NCBI RefSeq assembly: GCF_001870735.1
Contig: NZ_MORL01000004.1
Span: forward strand, 128,250 to 192,249
Length of the DNA: 64,000 bases
Direction of reading: 5' to 3'
Source of the DNA: Arsenicibacter rosenii
GTDB lineage: Bacteria > Bacteroidota > Bacteroidia > Cytophagales > Spirosomataceae
Both the position numbers and the translations under genes were made by a program. The number at the start of each line of letters is the position of its first letter. Positions within the stretch are counted from its first letter, which is position 1. The notes beneath the pieces were generated by a model. That model saw only the letters and a program-made list of their open reading frames with translations, was not told the DNA's origin and searched no databases. This document shows, in pieces, positions 32,718-41,930 of the stretch.

Positions 32718-34493
32718 ATGAAAAAATACGCTTTCGCCCTATCATTTGCCGGCCTGTTGCTGGCAGGGTGTAACGACTTAAACCAGGTGCCTGAAGCGAC
32801 GGCCTCCCGCGACGCGGTCTTCGGCAGCGAGAAGGGCTTAGAGTTATACGCCAACTCATTTTACGATAACCTGCCGGGAGCCAGCGACATTCACCAGAGC
32901 GACGCCATGGCCGATTATGCCGCCCGAACCCAGGTGCCTGATTTCCTGCGGGAAGGCGCATTCGGCCCGCGTCAGAGCTCGGGCTGGTCATGGACGGCCC
33001 TGCGGAACATCAACTACTTTATCGCCAACAATACCAATCCGGCCGTGCCGGTTGAGATCCGCCGCCATTACAACGGATTGGCGCGCTTTTTCCGGGCCTA
33101 TTTTTACGTCGATAAGGTAAAACGCTTCGGCGATGTGCCCTGGATCAACACCCCGATGGACGTAACGGATCCCGCGCTCTTCAACGGCCGCGACCCGCGC
33201 ACGGTGGTGATGGACTCGGTGCTGGCCGACCTGAACTATGCCTCGCAGAACATCCGGACAACGACCGACAACAGCCGCAGTCTGATTACGAAATATGTAG
33301 CGCTGGGCTTTAAATCGCGGGTTTGTCTGTTCGAAGGTACCTTCCGCCGCTACCACAAAAGCTATAATCTGGGCAGTACGGCCGAAAAATGGCTGAACGA
33401 AGCGGTTTCGTCGGCCACGACCGTCATGACCGAAGGCGGTTTCAGCCTGAACGAAACGGGCGGTACCGATAAGTCGTACCGGCAGCTGTTTATCAACAAA
33501 ACGCCGGTGACCAACGAGGTCATGCTGTCGGCGGTGGTAGATCCGGCGCTGAGCGTCTACAACGATGCCAACTGGTGGTGGACCAGCGCAACCTACGGGG
33601 CCCGTGTCAGCTTTATCCGTACCTTCATTAACACCTACCTGAACATCGACGGCACGCCGTTTACGAACCGGCAGGGTTACGAAACCATGACATTCATGGA
33701 CGAAGTGAAGAACCGCGACAAGCGCCTGCAGCAGACGATCCGGATGGGCAACTATACCCGGATCAACGGGGGCGCCACCGAACCGGGACCGCCGGTGTTT
33801 TCCTACACTTATACCGGCTACATGCCGATCAAGTGGTCCCTCGACGATACGTACTACGACGGTGGCTCGCGGAACGACAACTCGATTGCCATGATGCGCT
33901 ACGCCGAAATCCTGCTGAACTACGCCGAAGCCAAAGCCGAACTGGGGACGCTGACCAACGACGACTGGGCCAAAACGGTCGGGGCGCTGCGGAAGCGGGC
34001 GGGCATTACATCGGGGCTGACGGCAAAGCCAACCGTGGTTGATCCGTACATGAAAGCCAACTATTTCCCGGAGATCAGCGATGCGTCGCTGATGGAAATC
34101 CGGCGCGAACGGGGCATTGAGCTGGTACTGGAAGGCTTCCGGTTCTACGACATCGTTCGCTGGAACCGTGGCCAGCTGATGGAACAGACCTGGAACGGTT
34201 TCTATGTACCTGCCCTCGACAAACCGCTCGACCTGAACGAAGACGGCAAGAATGACGTGGTGTTCTACAAGGTAAAACCCGCCACCCAGCTGGCTGGTGT
34301 GACGTACGTCAACGTCGCCGAAACGATCAACGGAGTACCCAACCCGCAGCGCCTCAAAAACGATACCTACGGCGAACTGACGTGGCTGACCAACATTCCG
34401 CGGAAATGGGAGGAAAAACACTACCTCTACCCGATCCCCGAAACCGACCGCCTCATGAACCCGAAACTCGGCCAGAATCCGGGATGGGAGTGA
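32718..34493 (+). CDS. susD-like: SusD/RagB-like nutrient-binding outer-membrane lipoprotein
   Basis: A 591-residue partner of the SusC-like protein. The lipobox is LLLAGC (Cys18) and the TPR-rich SusD fold is seen in HYNGLARFFRAYFYVDKVKR with FGDVPW, and in RYAEILLNYAEAKAELG and SLMEIRRERGIELVLEGFRF with YDIVRW, all typical SusD motifs. I start at ATG 32718 (lipoprotein signal directly at the N-terminus) rather than a TTG four codons upstream. It caps the SusC barrel outside the outer membrane. A 7-bp microsatellite follows the stop. Confidence 0.95.
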   Translation: MKKYAFALSFAGLLLAGCNDLNQVPEATASRDAVFGSEKGLELYANSFYDNLPGASDIHQSDAMADYAARTQVPDFLREGAFGPRQSSGWSWTALRNINYFIANNTNPAVPVEIRRHYNGLARFFRAYFYVDKVKRFGDVPWINTPMDVTDPALFNGRDPRTVVMDSVLADLNYASQNIRTTTDNSRSLITKYVALGFKSRVCLFEGTFRRYHKSYNLGSTAEKWLNEAVSSATTVMTEGGFSLNETGGTDKSYRQLFINKTPVTNEVMLSAVVDPALSVYNDANWWWTSATYGARVSFIRTFINTYLNIDGTPFTNRQGYETMTFMDEVKNRDKRLQQTIRMGNYTRINGGATEPGPPVFSYTYTGYMPIKWSLDDTYYDGGSRNDNSIAMMRYAEILLNYAEAKAELGTLTNDDWAKTVGALRKRAGITSGLTAKPTVVDPYMKANYFPEISDASLMEIRRERGIELVLEGFRFYDIVRWNRGQLMEQTWNGFYVPALDKPLDLNEDGKNDVVFYKVKPATQLAGVTYVNVAETINGVPNPQRLKNDTYGELTWLTNIPRKWEEKHYLYPIPETDRLMNPKLGQNPGWE

Positions 34494-34494
34494 T

Positions 34495-34586
34495 TAATGG
34501 ATAATGGATAATGGATAATGGATAATGGATAATGGATAATTAAAAAAAAGATTGAAAGATCATTTTACATTTTTCATTATCCATTA
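34495..34586. repeat. 7-bp microsatellite with inverted copy after susD
   Basis: TAATGGA is repeated six times head to tail at 34495-34536 and ends in TAATTAA. CATTATCCATTA at 34575-34586 is the reverse complement of nearly two units, so the array can fold back into a hairpin. It lies between susD and the EEP hydrolase gene and could act as a length-variable terminator or spacer. Confidence 0.85.
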
Positions 34587-34685
34587 ATTCAAATGAGTTG
34601 ATTTAGGGTTGTTTTGTCTTTTCCTGGTAAACCGGCGCCATGTCCGACGTGGCGCTTTACCTTTCCTTTTGTTTTTCAGTACTCT

Positions 34686-35522
34686 ATGAAAAAATTCTTT
34701 TTAGCGCTTTGCCTCATGCTGACTCAGGTGGCATTTGCGCAGAAAAATACCCCGATCAATATCGCCAGCTATAACCTGCGGTATAATACACCGAACGACG
34801 GACCGAATGCCTGGCCGAACCGGAAGGAAAACGTTAAGGCACTGGTCCGGTACCACGAATGGGATATTTTCGGCACGCAGGAGGGCCTGCGCGGGCAGCT
34901 GAATGATCTGGCCGAAATGCCGGAATACACCTTTTTCGGGGCCGGCCGCGACGACGGGAAAGAGGCTGGTGAACACTCGGCCATTTTCTACCGCAAAGAC
35001 CGGTTTAAACTCCTGAAATCAGGCAACTTCTGGCTGAGCGAAACACCCGACAAACCAGGCAAAGGCTGGGATGCGACCTGCTGTAACCGGATTTGCTCGT
35101 GGGGTAAGTTTCAGGACCTGATCACGAAAAAAGAGTTCTTCTTTTTCAGCGTGCATTTCGACCACCAGGGCGTGGAAGCGCGCCGCCAGTCGGGCCATCT
35201 GATGGTGAAAAAGATGAAAGAAATCGCCGGAAACGCCACTACGATTCTGGCCGGCGACTTTAACTCGACCCCGGAAACCGAGCAGATCAAAACGATCCAG
35301 ACACTGCTGAGCGACTCCAAACTGGTGTCGGTAATGCCGCCATACGGACCGGAGGGTACCTTCAACAGCTTTAAGTTCGACGCGCCGATGAAAAACCGCA
35401 TCGACTATGTTTTTGTAAGCAAAAATGTAAAGGTTCTGAAATACGGTGTCCTGACCGACGCCAACGAACAGCGCTATCCATCCGACCACCAGCCGGTGGT
35501 GATTAAAGCCATTATTGAGTAA
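34686..35522 (+). CDS. secreted endonuclease/exonuclease/phosphatase (EEP) family hydrolase
   Basis: A 278-residue protein with signal peptide MKKFFLALCLMLTQVAFAQ. The EEP (DNase I/sphingomyelinase/inositol phosphatase) signatures occur in order: ASYNLRYN, the catalytic Glu in GTQEGLRGQ, FFSVHFDHQG, AGDFNSTPET, RIDYVFV and SDHQPVV. It cleaves phosphodiester or phosphomonoester bonds using a divalent metal in the periplasm or outside. I start at the ATG at 34686, which places the signal peptide first. Position after susCD suggests it frees phosphate-bearing substrates (inference). A strong terminator follows. Confidence 0.9.
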   Translation: MKKFFLALCLMLTQVAFAQKNTPINIASYNLRYNTPNDGPNAWPNRKENVKALVRYHEWDIFGTQEGLRGQLNDLAEMPEYTFFGAGRDDGKEAGEHSAIFYRKDRFKLLKSGNFWLSETPDKPGKGWDATCCNRICSWGKFQDLITKKEFFFFSVHFDHQGVEARRQSGHLMVKKMKEIAGNATTILAGDFNSTPETEQIKTIQTLLSDSKLVSVMPPYGPEGTFNSFKFDAPMKNRIDYVFVSKNVKVLKYGVLTDANEQRYPSDHQPVVIKAIIE

Positions 35523-35538
35523 TTCCGTCAGACAGCAA

Positions 35539-35574
35539 AAGCGGCTGCCCCGATCCGGGTGCAGCCGCTTTTTT
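35539..35574. terminator. bidirectional terminator between EEP and TlpA-like genes
   Basis: AAGCGGCTGC (35539-35548) pairs with GCAGCCGCTT (35561-35570). Six T follow on the + strand (35569-35574) and four on the minus strand, matching its place between two convergent genes. Confidence 0.88.
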
Positions 35575-35594
35575 ATGCGTTGCGTTCAGGCAGG

Positions 35595-36698
35595 CTACAC
35601 ATCCTGCTGCGCAATATAATCCGCCATATCGAGCAGTGCCTTCTTGTCGGAGCCCTCGATCCGCTTCAGTAGTTTACCCTGCTGATCCACCAGAATCACG
35701 ACCGGGATGGCATTGGTATAACTAAAGAGCTCATGCATATACAGTTCGGCATCAGGCGTTATGCGGAGCTGCTTCCAGGGCATCTTTTCAGCAGCGAGCG
35801 CCTGTTTCCACTTCGCCTCATCGGCATCAACCGTGACCGACACCATATCGACCTGTGGTTTTCCGGCAAAGCGCGTATAAATGGTTTTGAGCGTCGGTAT
35901 CTCGGCGCGGCATGGCCCGCACCAGTAAGCCCAGAGAATCACCATCGTGTATTTGGCATCTTTTTCGAGCACCGGTGTTTTCCTGCCGTCCAGCCCGAAC
36001 AGTTCGGTGGTATGATTGAGCTTTTTTGACGAACGGGTCTCCACAAAACTCAGCAGTTCCTTACCGGTTTTGCTGTCCTGCACCTCCTTGTCGAAGGCCG
36101 CAAAGAGCGTCTTGAACTGCGCGTCGGAAAAGCCCCATATCCGTTCTTTCAGGGTGTACAGGTAGTGAAACGCATACGGATCTGCCTCAATTTTTTGCTT
36201 TAGTCGCGCAATGCTGCCGGTTTTATAAAACGTTTGCTGGTCTTTATGCATCAATTGAGTCTGGCGGCCAAACTGTGTTGTAGAATCAAACATGTACAGG
36301 ATTCTGCCGTCGGGGACTTTCATTTCGCTGACTGGTTTTTTACTGAATACGGTCCCGTCTTCGAGCATAAAATCACCGTATACCCAGTTGGCACTGCCAT
36401 TATTCATTTTAACGTTATAAGTAAAATCCCTGATATTGCCATCGGCAGCAACATGGCGAAGCGAAACGGGAATGGGTTCCGGATACGTTTCGGCGGACAG
36501 CAGAAAGGCAAACTCACCGTTGCGGGAAGTGGTAGAGTCATAAATGTTATTTTTGAACGGCTCATGCAGCAGCACTTTTCCGTCCGGCAATCCGGGTATT
36601 TTCCCTTTTACCGAGATTGTTTTGGGTTTCTGTTCGCAGCTGAATAAGGGACTAAAGCAAAGAAGCAGGAGAAGTGGTTTGGACAGGAAGCTCATCAT
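35595..36698 (-). CDS. TlpA-like thiol-disulfide oxidoreductase lipoprotein with DUF4369-type N-terminus
   Basis: A 367-residue protein. The lipoprotein signal ends at Cys21 (CFSPLFSC). Residues about 28-120 resemble the DUF4369 domain that often precedes thioredoxin folds in Bacteroidota. The C-terminal thioredoxin domain has the redox motif WCGPC (Cys260, Cys263) in ILWAYWCGPCRAEIPTLKTI and the cis-proline region NAIPVVILVD. It likely reduces or exchanges disulfides in periplasmic proteins. The reading frame stays open to 37016, but the lipoprotein signal fixes the start at 36698 (or the next ATG at 36695). Confidence 0.88.
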   Translation of the reverse strand: MMSFLSKPLLLLLCFSPLFSCEQKPKTISVKGKIPGLPDGKVLLHEPFKNNIYDSTTSRNGEFAFLLSAETYPEPIPVSLRHVAADGNIRDFTYNVKMNNGSANWVYGDFMLEDGTVFSKKPVSEMKVPDGRILYMFDSTTQFGRQTQLMHKDQQTFYKTGSIARLKQKIEADPYAFHYLYTLKERIWGFSDAQFKTLFAAFDKEVQDSKTGKELLSFVETRSSKKLNHTTELFGLDGRKTPVLEKDAKYTMVILWAYWCGPCRAEIPTLKTIYTRFAGKPQVDMVSVTVDADEAKWKQALAAEKMPWKQLRITPDAELYMHELFSYTNAIPVVILVDQQGKLLKRIEGSDKKALLDMADYIAQQDV

Positions 36699-36772
36699 TA
36701 GTGTGTTTAATGGTTGAGCAGATAAGATGCAGACAAGCGGTCCAATCCACAAACCAATTGGTATGAACCCAT

Positions 36773-36797
36773 AAAAAAAGCGGACCAGCGGCCCGCT
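36773..36797 (-). terminator. rho-independent terminator of the efflux operon
   Basis: On the minus strand AGCGGGCC, loop GCT, GGTCCGCT (36797 down to 36779) is followed by seven T (complement of 36773-36779). It ends the transcript that runs from tolC to the small lipoprotein. Confidence 0.85.
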
Positions 36798-36844
36798 CTG
36801 TTTTGCACGCTCCTTTTCCGTACTGAACGGAATAGCATTCCGTT

Positions 36845-37453
36845 TTACAGATTTGTCTGCGCGACCGTACAACCCATCATGGCAGTCACAATCCCCAGAT
36901 GCCCCTTTCCCGCTGCCCCCGGCCCTTCGCTCCCCGCACGCTGCCCGCTGCCCTTCGCTCCCTGCACCGCCAACCACTCCGACGGGCGGGAACGGGCGAT
37001 AAAGGCCAGCATACACGGCTCGTCGTGAAAGGCGGCCAGCAGGTTTTTGCGGGTCAAAGTCAGGATATCGCCGTGGGGCGTACGGCTGAAAAAGTAGTAA
37101 TCCTTCGCTGCCTCGCCGAACTCCTGCATGGTGTACACGCAGACATCAGCCTGTTCCAGTACTTCATAAAATGATCCCTGATACAGCCGGTACGTTTTCC
37201 CGCCCGCATGGCGGTACCCCCAGACCTGCAAGGGTGAAACCAAGGCCGACCGCCCGCTTGTATCCACAACACGGACAAGGCCGGTACGCTCCCGATACAC
37301 TACCGACCGCACCGGACCGCCCTCGCTGACGACACCGGTTTTGTGGCGGGTGATGATGGTCAGCGCCGGGGCAGCGGGGCGACACCCCTGACCCATCAGG
37401 AGTCCCGCCGCCCACACCAGCACCGCCAGCGTCCATTGGTTTTGTTGTTTCAC
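36845..37453 (-). CDS. putative lipoprotein of unknown function, last gene of efflux operon
   Basis: A 202-residue protein. Its lipoprotein signal ends at Cys24 (LLMGQGC). The mature part is mixed strand/helix (RSVVYRERTGLVRVVDTSG, KTYRLYQGSFYEVLEQADVC) with no family I recognise. The tail (about 160-190) is G/A/S-rich and coded by short imperfect GC-rich duplications (GCTGCCC...CCTTCGCTCCC words at 36905-36965), so its end may vary. Its start overlaps the adaptor gene stop by 4 bp, so it belongs to the RND efflux operon. Confidence 0.65.
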   Translation of the reverse strand: MKQQNQWTLAVLVWAAGLLMGQGCRPAAPALTIITRHKTGVVSEGGPVRSVVYRERTGLVRVVDTSGRSALVSPLQVWGYRHAGGKTYRLYQGSFYEVLEQADVCVYTMQEFGEAAKDYYFFSRTPHGDILTLTRKNLLAAFHDEPCMLAFIARSRPSEWLAVQGAKGSGQRAGSEGPGAAGKGHLGIVTAMMGCTVAQTNL

Positions 37454-38589
37454 TTTTTCTTACGGGTTATGGCCTGCCCGTCGCGCAGCTCTTCCGAGGC
37501 CACCTTCACAATGGGTTCACCCGTATGCAGATCACCGAATACCTCCACCAGGCTATCCACCACACTCCCTTTTTCGACCGGCACCCAGATGGCTTTGTCG
37601 TCCTGCACGCGGATGACAAATACCTTTTCGCTCGAACTCACCACGGCGGTTTTCGGCACAAACATGGTTTTCATCGACCGTTCGACCGGCATCCGTACTT
37701 CGGCATACATCCCGGCTTTTAGCTCCTGCGCCTGGTTGCTGACATCAAACTCGGCCATCATCGCCCTGTTTTCTTCGACCAGACTGCGGGCGCTGCGGGA
37801 CAGTTTTGCGGTAAACACCCGCTCCGGCATGGCATTGACGCCAAACGACACGGTGCTGTTGGCCGGCAACTGATTGGCATACGACTCGGGAATGGCCACG
37901 GTCAGCCGCAGCGTCCGGCTGTCTTCGAGAATAAACAACGGCTTTCCGGCTTCGCCCGCACCGACCAGTGCACCGGGGCTGATGTTCCGTTCAATGATCA
38001 CCCCGTCGAACGGCGCCATGATGGTCAGGTAACCGGCCAGCTGCGATTTAGCCTGCCAGTTGGAGCGCGCCGACTGGATGTTTCCACGGACGGCTACCAC
38101 CATCGCACTGTCGGCCTGCATCCGGGCTTCTGCCTGATCCAGTTCGTTGAGCGACACGGCCCCTTCTGTTTTGCTCGTCAGCTGAAGCCGGTGATACGTA
38201 GCCTTGCTGGCCCGGTACCGCGACAGCTGCTCCACCAGTGACGCCTCCCTTGCCTCGATTTCGGCCTTTGCCTGACTGATTTCGGCCAGCACTTCGGGCG
38301 CTTCCAGCCGCGCCAGTACCTGACCTTTGCGTACCCACGTGCCCCGGTCAACGCGGATGACGCTGACATAGCCTTTTACTTTGGCATAAAGGTTTACACG
38401 GTTCCAGGGCTTCAGTTCGCCGGGCAACACTACCTGCTTACGCGGCTGTAGTTCACGAACTTCGGCGACCTCAACCGCCTGTATTACCGGCTCTCTGGCC
38501 GCTTCTTTTTTCTCACTGACGGCTGATGTACAGGAGACGACACCGGCCATTACCGGCATAATTCCCAATAAGCCACTGAATCGTTTCAT
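37450..38589 (-). CDS. RND efflux periplasmic adaptor lipoprotein
   Basis: A 379-residue membrane fusion protein. The lipoprotein signal MKRFSGLLGIMPVMAGVVSC gives Cys20 as lipid anchor. Barrel-sandwich halves (VNLYAKVKGYVSVIRVDRGT, then WVRKGQVLARLEAP, and later TIMAPFDGVIIERNISPG) flank a helical hairpin of about 80 residues. A beta-barrel follows (RLTVAIPESYANQLPANSTV). It links the RND pump to TolC. I prefer the ATG at 38589; the frame is open to an ATG at 38649, directly behind the pump's stop, which would only add a 20-residue basic leader. Followed with 4-bp overlap by a small lipoprotein gene. Confidence 0.9.
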   Translation of the reverse strand: MKRFSGLLGIMPVMAGVVSCTSAVSEKKEAAREPVIQAVEVAEVRELQPRKQVVLPGELKPWNRVNLYAKVKGYVSVIRVDRGTWVRKGQVLARLEAPEVLAEISQAKAEIEAREASLVEQLSRYRASKATYHRLQLTSKTEGAVSLNELDQAEARMQADSAMVVAVRGNIQSARSNWQAKSQLAGYLTIMAPFDGVIIERNISPGALVGAGEAGKPLFILEDSRTLRLTVAIPESYANQLPANSTVSFGVNAMPERVFTAKLSRSARSLVEENRAMMAEFDVSNQAQELKAGMYAEVRMPVERSMKTMFVPKTAVVSSSEKVFVIRVQDDKAIWVPVEKGSVVDSLVEVFGDLHTGEPIVKVASEELRDGQAITRKKK

Positions 38590-38651
38590 ACCGGAACAGA
38601 TACGGCCGCTACGGGCCTTTGTCGATTGATAAGTTGTTAAGCGGGTCATGA

Positions 38652-41600
38652 TTATGCCGTTAAGACGGTTTGTTCGTCATAGTATTTACTGTCAGGGTCT
38701 TCCGGATCAAGGGAGACCGACTGCACCGATGCGCTGGACTGGAACTGCGTGAATACACAGGGCAAAATCAGCAGCGCGGCAATCGTCGATGCCACAAGCC
38801 CGCCAATCACGGCCTGCCCGAGCGGGGCAATCTGGTCGCCGCCTTCGCCGAGGCCCGACGCCATCGGCAGCATACCGGCAATCATAGCGATACTCGTCAT
38901 CAGAATCGGCCGGATCCGGCTGTTGGCCGCCATCAGCACCGCCCGCCGGCCGTCGCCCAGGGTAACCCGCAGGTTTTCGGCGTTGGTGACCATCAGAATG
39001 GCGTTGGCCACCGACACCCCGACCGACATAATCAGCCCCATGTACGATTGCAGGTTCAGCGAGGCTCCGCAGGCCAGCAACATCAGCAACGCCCCGGCCA
39101 CTACCGCCGGAATGGCCGACAGAATGACCAGCGCCAGCTTAAACGACTGGTAATTGGCACTGAGCAACAGGAAGATGATCACAATAGCGACCAGCAGGCC
39201 CATTTGCAGGCTGCTCAGCGTATCGGTCAGGAGTTTGGTCTGCCCCCGCATCTCGACAAGCACACCTCGCGGCGGATCGCCGGCCTCGCGGATTACCTGC
39301 TGCACCGCTTTGGTAGCCGTACCCAGATCAATGTCGTGGAGGTTGGCCGTAATCGTTACCAGCCGGTTCGGGCCTGAGCGGTCGTATTGCCCCGGCGTGG
39401 TTTCTTCCGAGAAGGTCGCCACATCTGACAAGACCGGCCGCATGGTACCCGACCGCAGCGGAATGTTGCCGATGTCGTCAACCGACGTCATTTCGTACTC
39501 CGGAATCTGCACCTGCACCTGATAGGCCAATCCTTTTGCATCGTCGAGCCACAGGTTTTTGTCGGTAAACCGGCTCGATGAGGTAGCCGCTACCATCGAC
39601 CGGGCCACCTGGGTCGAAGTTACGCCCAGCTGACCGGCCCGTTCACGGTCCATATTGATCCGCAACACGGGGTACGACAACGGCTGGGCAATCTGCACAT
39701 CCCGCAAAAAAGTAATTGCCTTCATCCGCGCCTCAATCTGACGCGCAAACCGGCCGGCTTCCTTCAGGTCTTTCGACGCCACGGTGATTTCAATCGGTGT
39801 CGACGCGCCCTGGCTCATGATCTTATCCACCAGTTCAATCGGCTCAAACGACACCCGTGTATCCGGCATGTCTTTAGCGATTCGTGTCCGCAGCGCTTCT
39901 TTGAACGCATCCATGTTTACGGCATGGTCTTCGTTGAGCGACACCTGCAAAACCGCTTCGTGCGGGCCGCTGTTGAAGACGAAAATGTTCGATGTGCCAT
40001 AACTCGACGGTACATTCCCGACAAAGGCCGATGAAATGTCTACATTATCCGCCCCGGCTTCTGCCTTGATGATGTCGAGGACTTTCAGCGTGGCCTTTTC
40101 GGTTCGTTCTACCCGCGTTCCGTCCGGCACCCGTAACCGCATCTGAAACTGATGGCTGTTGGCATGCGGCAGAATATCGGTTCCGATCAACTGAAAACAC
40201 ACGACAATCACCACCAGGCTGATCACAAAATAGCCTGTCACGGCCAGCGTGCGGTGTTTCAGCAGGCGGCGCAGGGTCGTGGTATACCGTTGCTTAAATC
40301 GTTCGAATCCTGTGGCGTTTCGGGACGGATGCAGGTCGTCGTCAATCATCATTGCTTCCTCCTCCAGATCGAGTGCCAGCGTGGCCGGCTCATGGTTGTG
40401 ATGGGTTTTCAGCAGCCAGTTCGACAATACCGGAACAATAGTCTGCGACAGCAGGAACGACGCGATCATGGCAAAACCAACCGATAGCGACAGCGGCAGA
40501 AACATGGATCGCGGCACGCCCGTCATGACCATCGCCGGGGCAAACACGGCCAGAATACACAACAGAATCAGCACCTTCGGAAACGCAATTTCCTTACAGG
40601 CATCCCAGATAGCCACCGCCTTAGGTTTGGCTAACGCGCCCCGTTGCATACTCATGTGCTGGTGAATGTTTTCAATCGTTACCGTCGATTCATCGACCAG
40701 AATACCGATGGCCAGTGCCAGCCCCGACAGGGTCATGATGTTGATGGTCTGCCCGAAGAGGTTGAGCAGCAGCACTGCCGACAGCACCGAAACCGGAATG
40801 GTCAGCACCACAATGATCACACTCCGCCAGTCGCGCAGAAACAGCAGCACCATCAGCCCCGTCAGCACAGCCCCGAGAATACCCTCCGTCACGAGACTTT
40901 TCAGCGCGTTGGTCACATAAACCGACTGGTCGAATTCATAGGCGATTTTCACATCTTCGGGGACGGCATTCTGTAACGCCGGCATGGCCTTACGGATGTT
41001 GTTGACCACATCCAGCGTCGAGGCATCAGCCTTTTTCACCACCGGAATGTACACCGCCCGGCGCCCGTTGACGAGCGCGTAGCTTACCGTGATATCGGCT
41101 CCGTCTTCGACCGTACCAATGTCGCGGACAAACACGGTCGGGCCCGTTCCGGTCCGGATCGGAATGTTCAGAAAATCTTCGGGACGCCGCACGAGCGAGT
41201 TCACCGGCGTCATCAGCGCCCGGTCACCAATCCGGATATTGCCGGCCGGCGAGGGCTGGTTGTTAGACACAATGGCCTTAATAACCTCTTCGGGCGTCAG
41301 TTTATAGCTCCGGACCAGTTGCGGATCGACCTTGATCACGACCGTACGCTGATTACCTCCGAACGGCGGCGGGCTGGATACGCCTTCAATGCGTGAGAAC
41401 ATCGGCCGCACCCGCGACGACGCAAAGTCCTGAATTTCATTGAGCGAACGGGTCTGGCTTTCAAACACCAGCTGTCCGACCGGTACCGAACTGGCATCGA
41501 ACCGGACTACCTGCGGCGGCACCGTGCCTTCGGGCATATACGCCTTGGCCCGCGATACATTGTTGGCTACCTCGGCCGCTGCCTGGGCCATGTCGGTACC

Positions 41601-41894
41601 CGGATAAAACTGAAGCCGGATCAGCGACAGGCCCTGAATGGTTTTCACCTCTACATCGCGGATACCCGACACGTAAAGAAAGTGGTCCTGATATCGCGTC
41701 GCAATGAAGCCGTCCATCTGGTCGGGAGCCATGCCGCCGTAAGGCTGCACCACATAAATGGTGGGCAGGTTCAGTGCCGGAAAAATATCGACCGGAATGG
41801 TCCGGAGCGACATAACGGAGAAAAACAGGATACCGATAACAGCCACCAGCACCGAAATCGGCTTTCGGAGCGCCGAGCGAATGAGTTGATACAT
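38652..41894 (-). CDS. RND-family efflux pump permease
   Basis: A 1080-residue inner-membrane trimeric pump (AcrB/CusA superfamily). It starts with the usual helix (LIRSALRKPISVLVAVIGIL) and the PVDIFPALNLPTI motif, and has two porter regions. The helix-4 motif LSGLALAIGILVDESTVTIE carries the proton-relay acid (V-D-E). The second helix bundle contains MGLIMSVGVSVANAILMV where metal exporters and drug pumps differ: there is Asn rather than Asp/Glu, and no Met-rich copper relay is evident, so drug or organic-substrate export is more likely than metal export (inference). Encoded between TolC and adaptor genes. Confidence 0.93.
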   Translation of the reverse strand: MYQLIRSALRKPISVLVAVIGILFFSVMSLRTIPVDIFPALNLPTIYVVQPYGGMAPDQMDGFIATRYQDHFLYVSGIRDVEVKTIQGLSLIRLQFYPGTDMAQAAAEVANNVSRAKAYMPEGTVPPQVVRFDASSVPVGQLVFESQTRSLNEIQDFASSRVRPMFSRIEGVSSPPPFGGNQRTVVIKVDPQLVRSYKLTPEEVIKAIVSNNQPSPAGNIRIGDRALMTPVNSLVRRPEDFLNIPIRTGTGPTVFVRDIGTVEDGADITVSYALVNGRRAVYIPVVKKADASTLDVVNNIRKAMPALQNAVPEDVKIAYEFDQSVYVTNALKSLVTEGILGAVLTGLMVLLFLRDWRSVIIVVLTIPVSVLSAVLLLNLFGQTINIMTLSGLALAIGILVDESTVTIENIHQHMSMQRGALAKPKAVAIWDACKEIAFPKVLILLCILAVFAPAMVMTGVPRSMFLPLSLSVGFAMIASFLLSQTIVPVLSNWLLKTHHNHEPATLALDLEEEAMMIDDDLHPSRNATGFERFKQRYTTTLRRLLKHRTLAVTGYFVISLVVIVVCFQLIGTDILPHANSHQFQMRLRVPDGTRVERTEKATLKVLDIIKAEAGADNVDISSAFVGNVPSSYGTSNIFVFNSGPHEAVLQVSLNEDHAVNMDAFKEALRTRIAKDMPDTRVSFEPIELVDKIMSQGASTPIEITVASKDLKEAGRFARQIEARMKAITFLRDVQIAQPLSYPVLRINMDRERAGQLGVTSTQVARSMVAATSSSRFTDKNLWLDDAKGLAYQVQVQIPEYEMTSVDDIGNIPLRSGTMRPVLSDVATFSEETTPGQYDRSGPNRLVTITANLHDIDLGTATKAVQQVIREAGDPPRGVLVEMRGQTKLLTDTLSSLQMGLLVAIVIIFLLLSANYQSFKLALVILSAIPAVVAGALLMLLACGASLNLQSYMGLIMSVGVSVANAILMVTNAENLRVTLGDGRRAVLMAANSRIRPILMTSIAMIAGMLPMASGLGEGGDQIAPLGQAVIGGLVASTIAALLILPCVFTQFQSSASVQSVSLDPEDPDSKYYDEQTVLTA

Positions 41895-41930
41895 AGTCTT
41901 GCGTGATGTTGGTTTTGGGCCGGACCGGCC

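Noticed and set aside
32988-34421. 477-residue ORF antisense to susD
   Set aside because: The SusD-like product is unmistakable; the antisense translation has a random composition rich in R, V, H and Q.
36699-37016. 106-residue N-terminal extension of the TlpA-like protein
   Set aside because: The extension is G/R/A-rich, crosses a terminator and precedes a perfect lipoprotein signal, so it is not translated as part of the protein.
38652-41894. RND pump as a CusA-type copper or silver exporter
   Set aside because: No methionine relay or CusF/CusB-type Met-rich motif was found; the neighbouring HMA-like protein also lacks CxxC.
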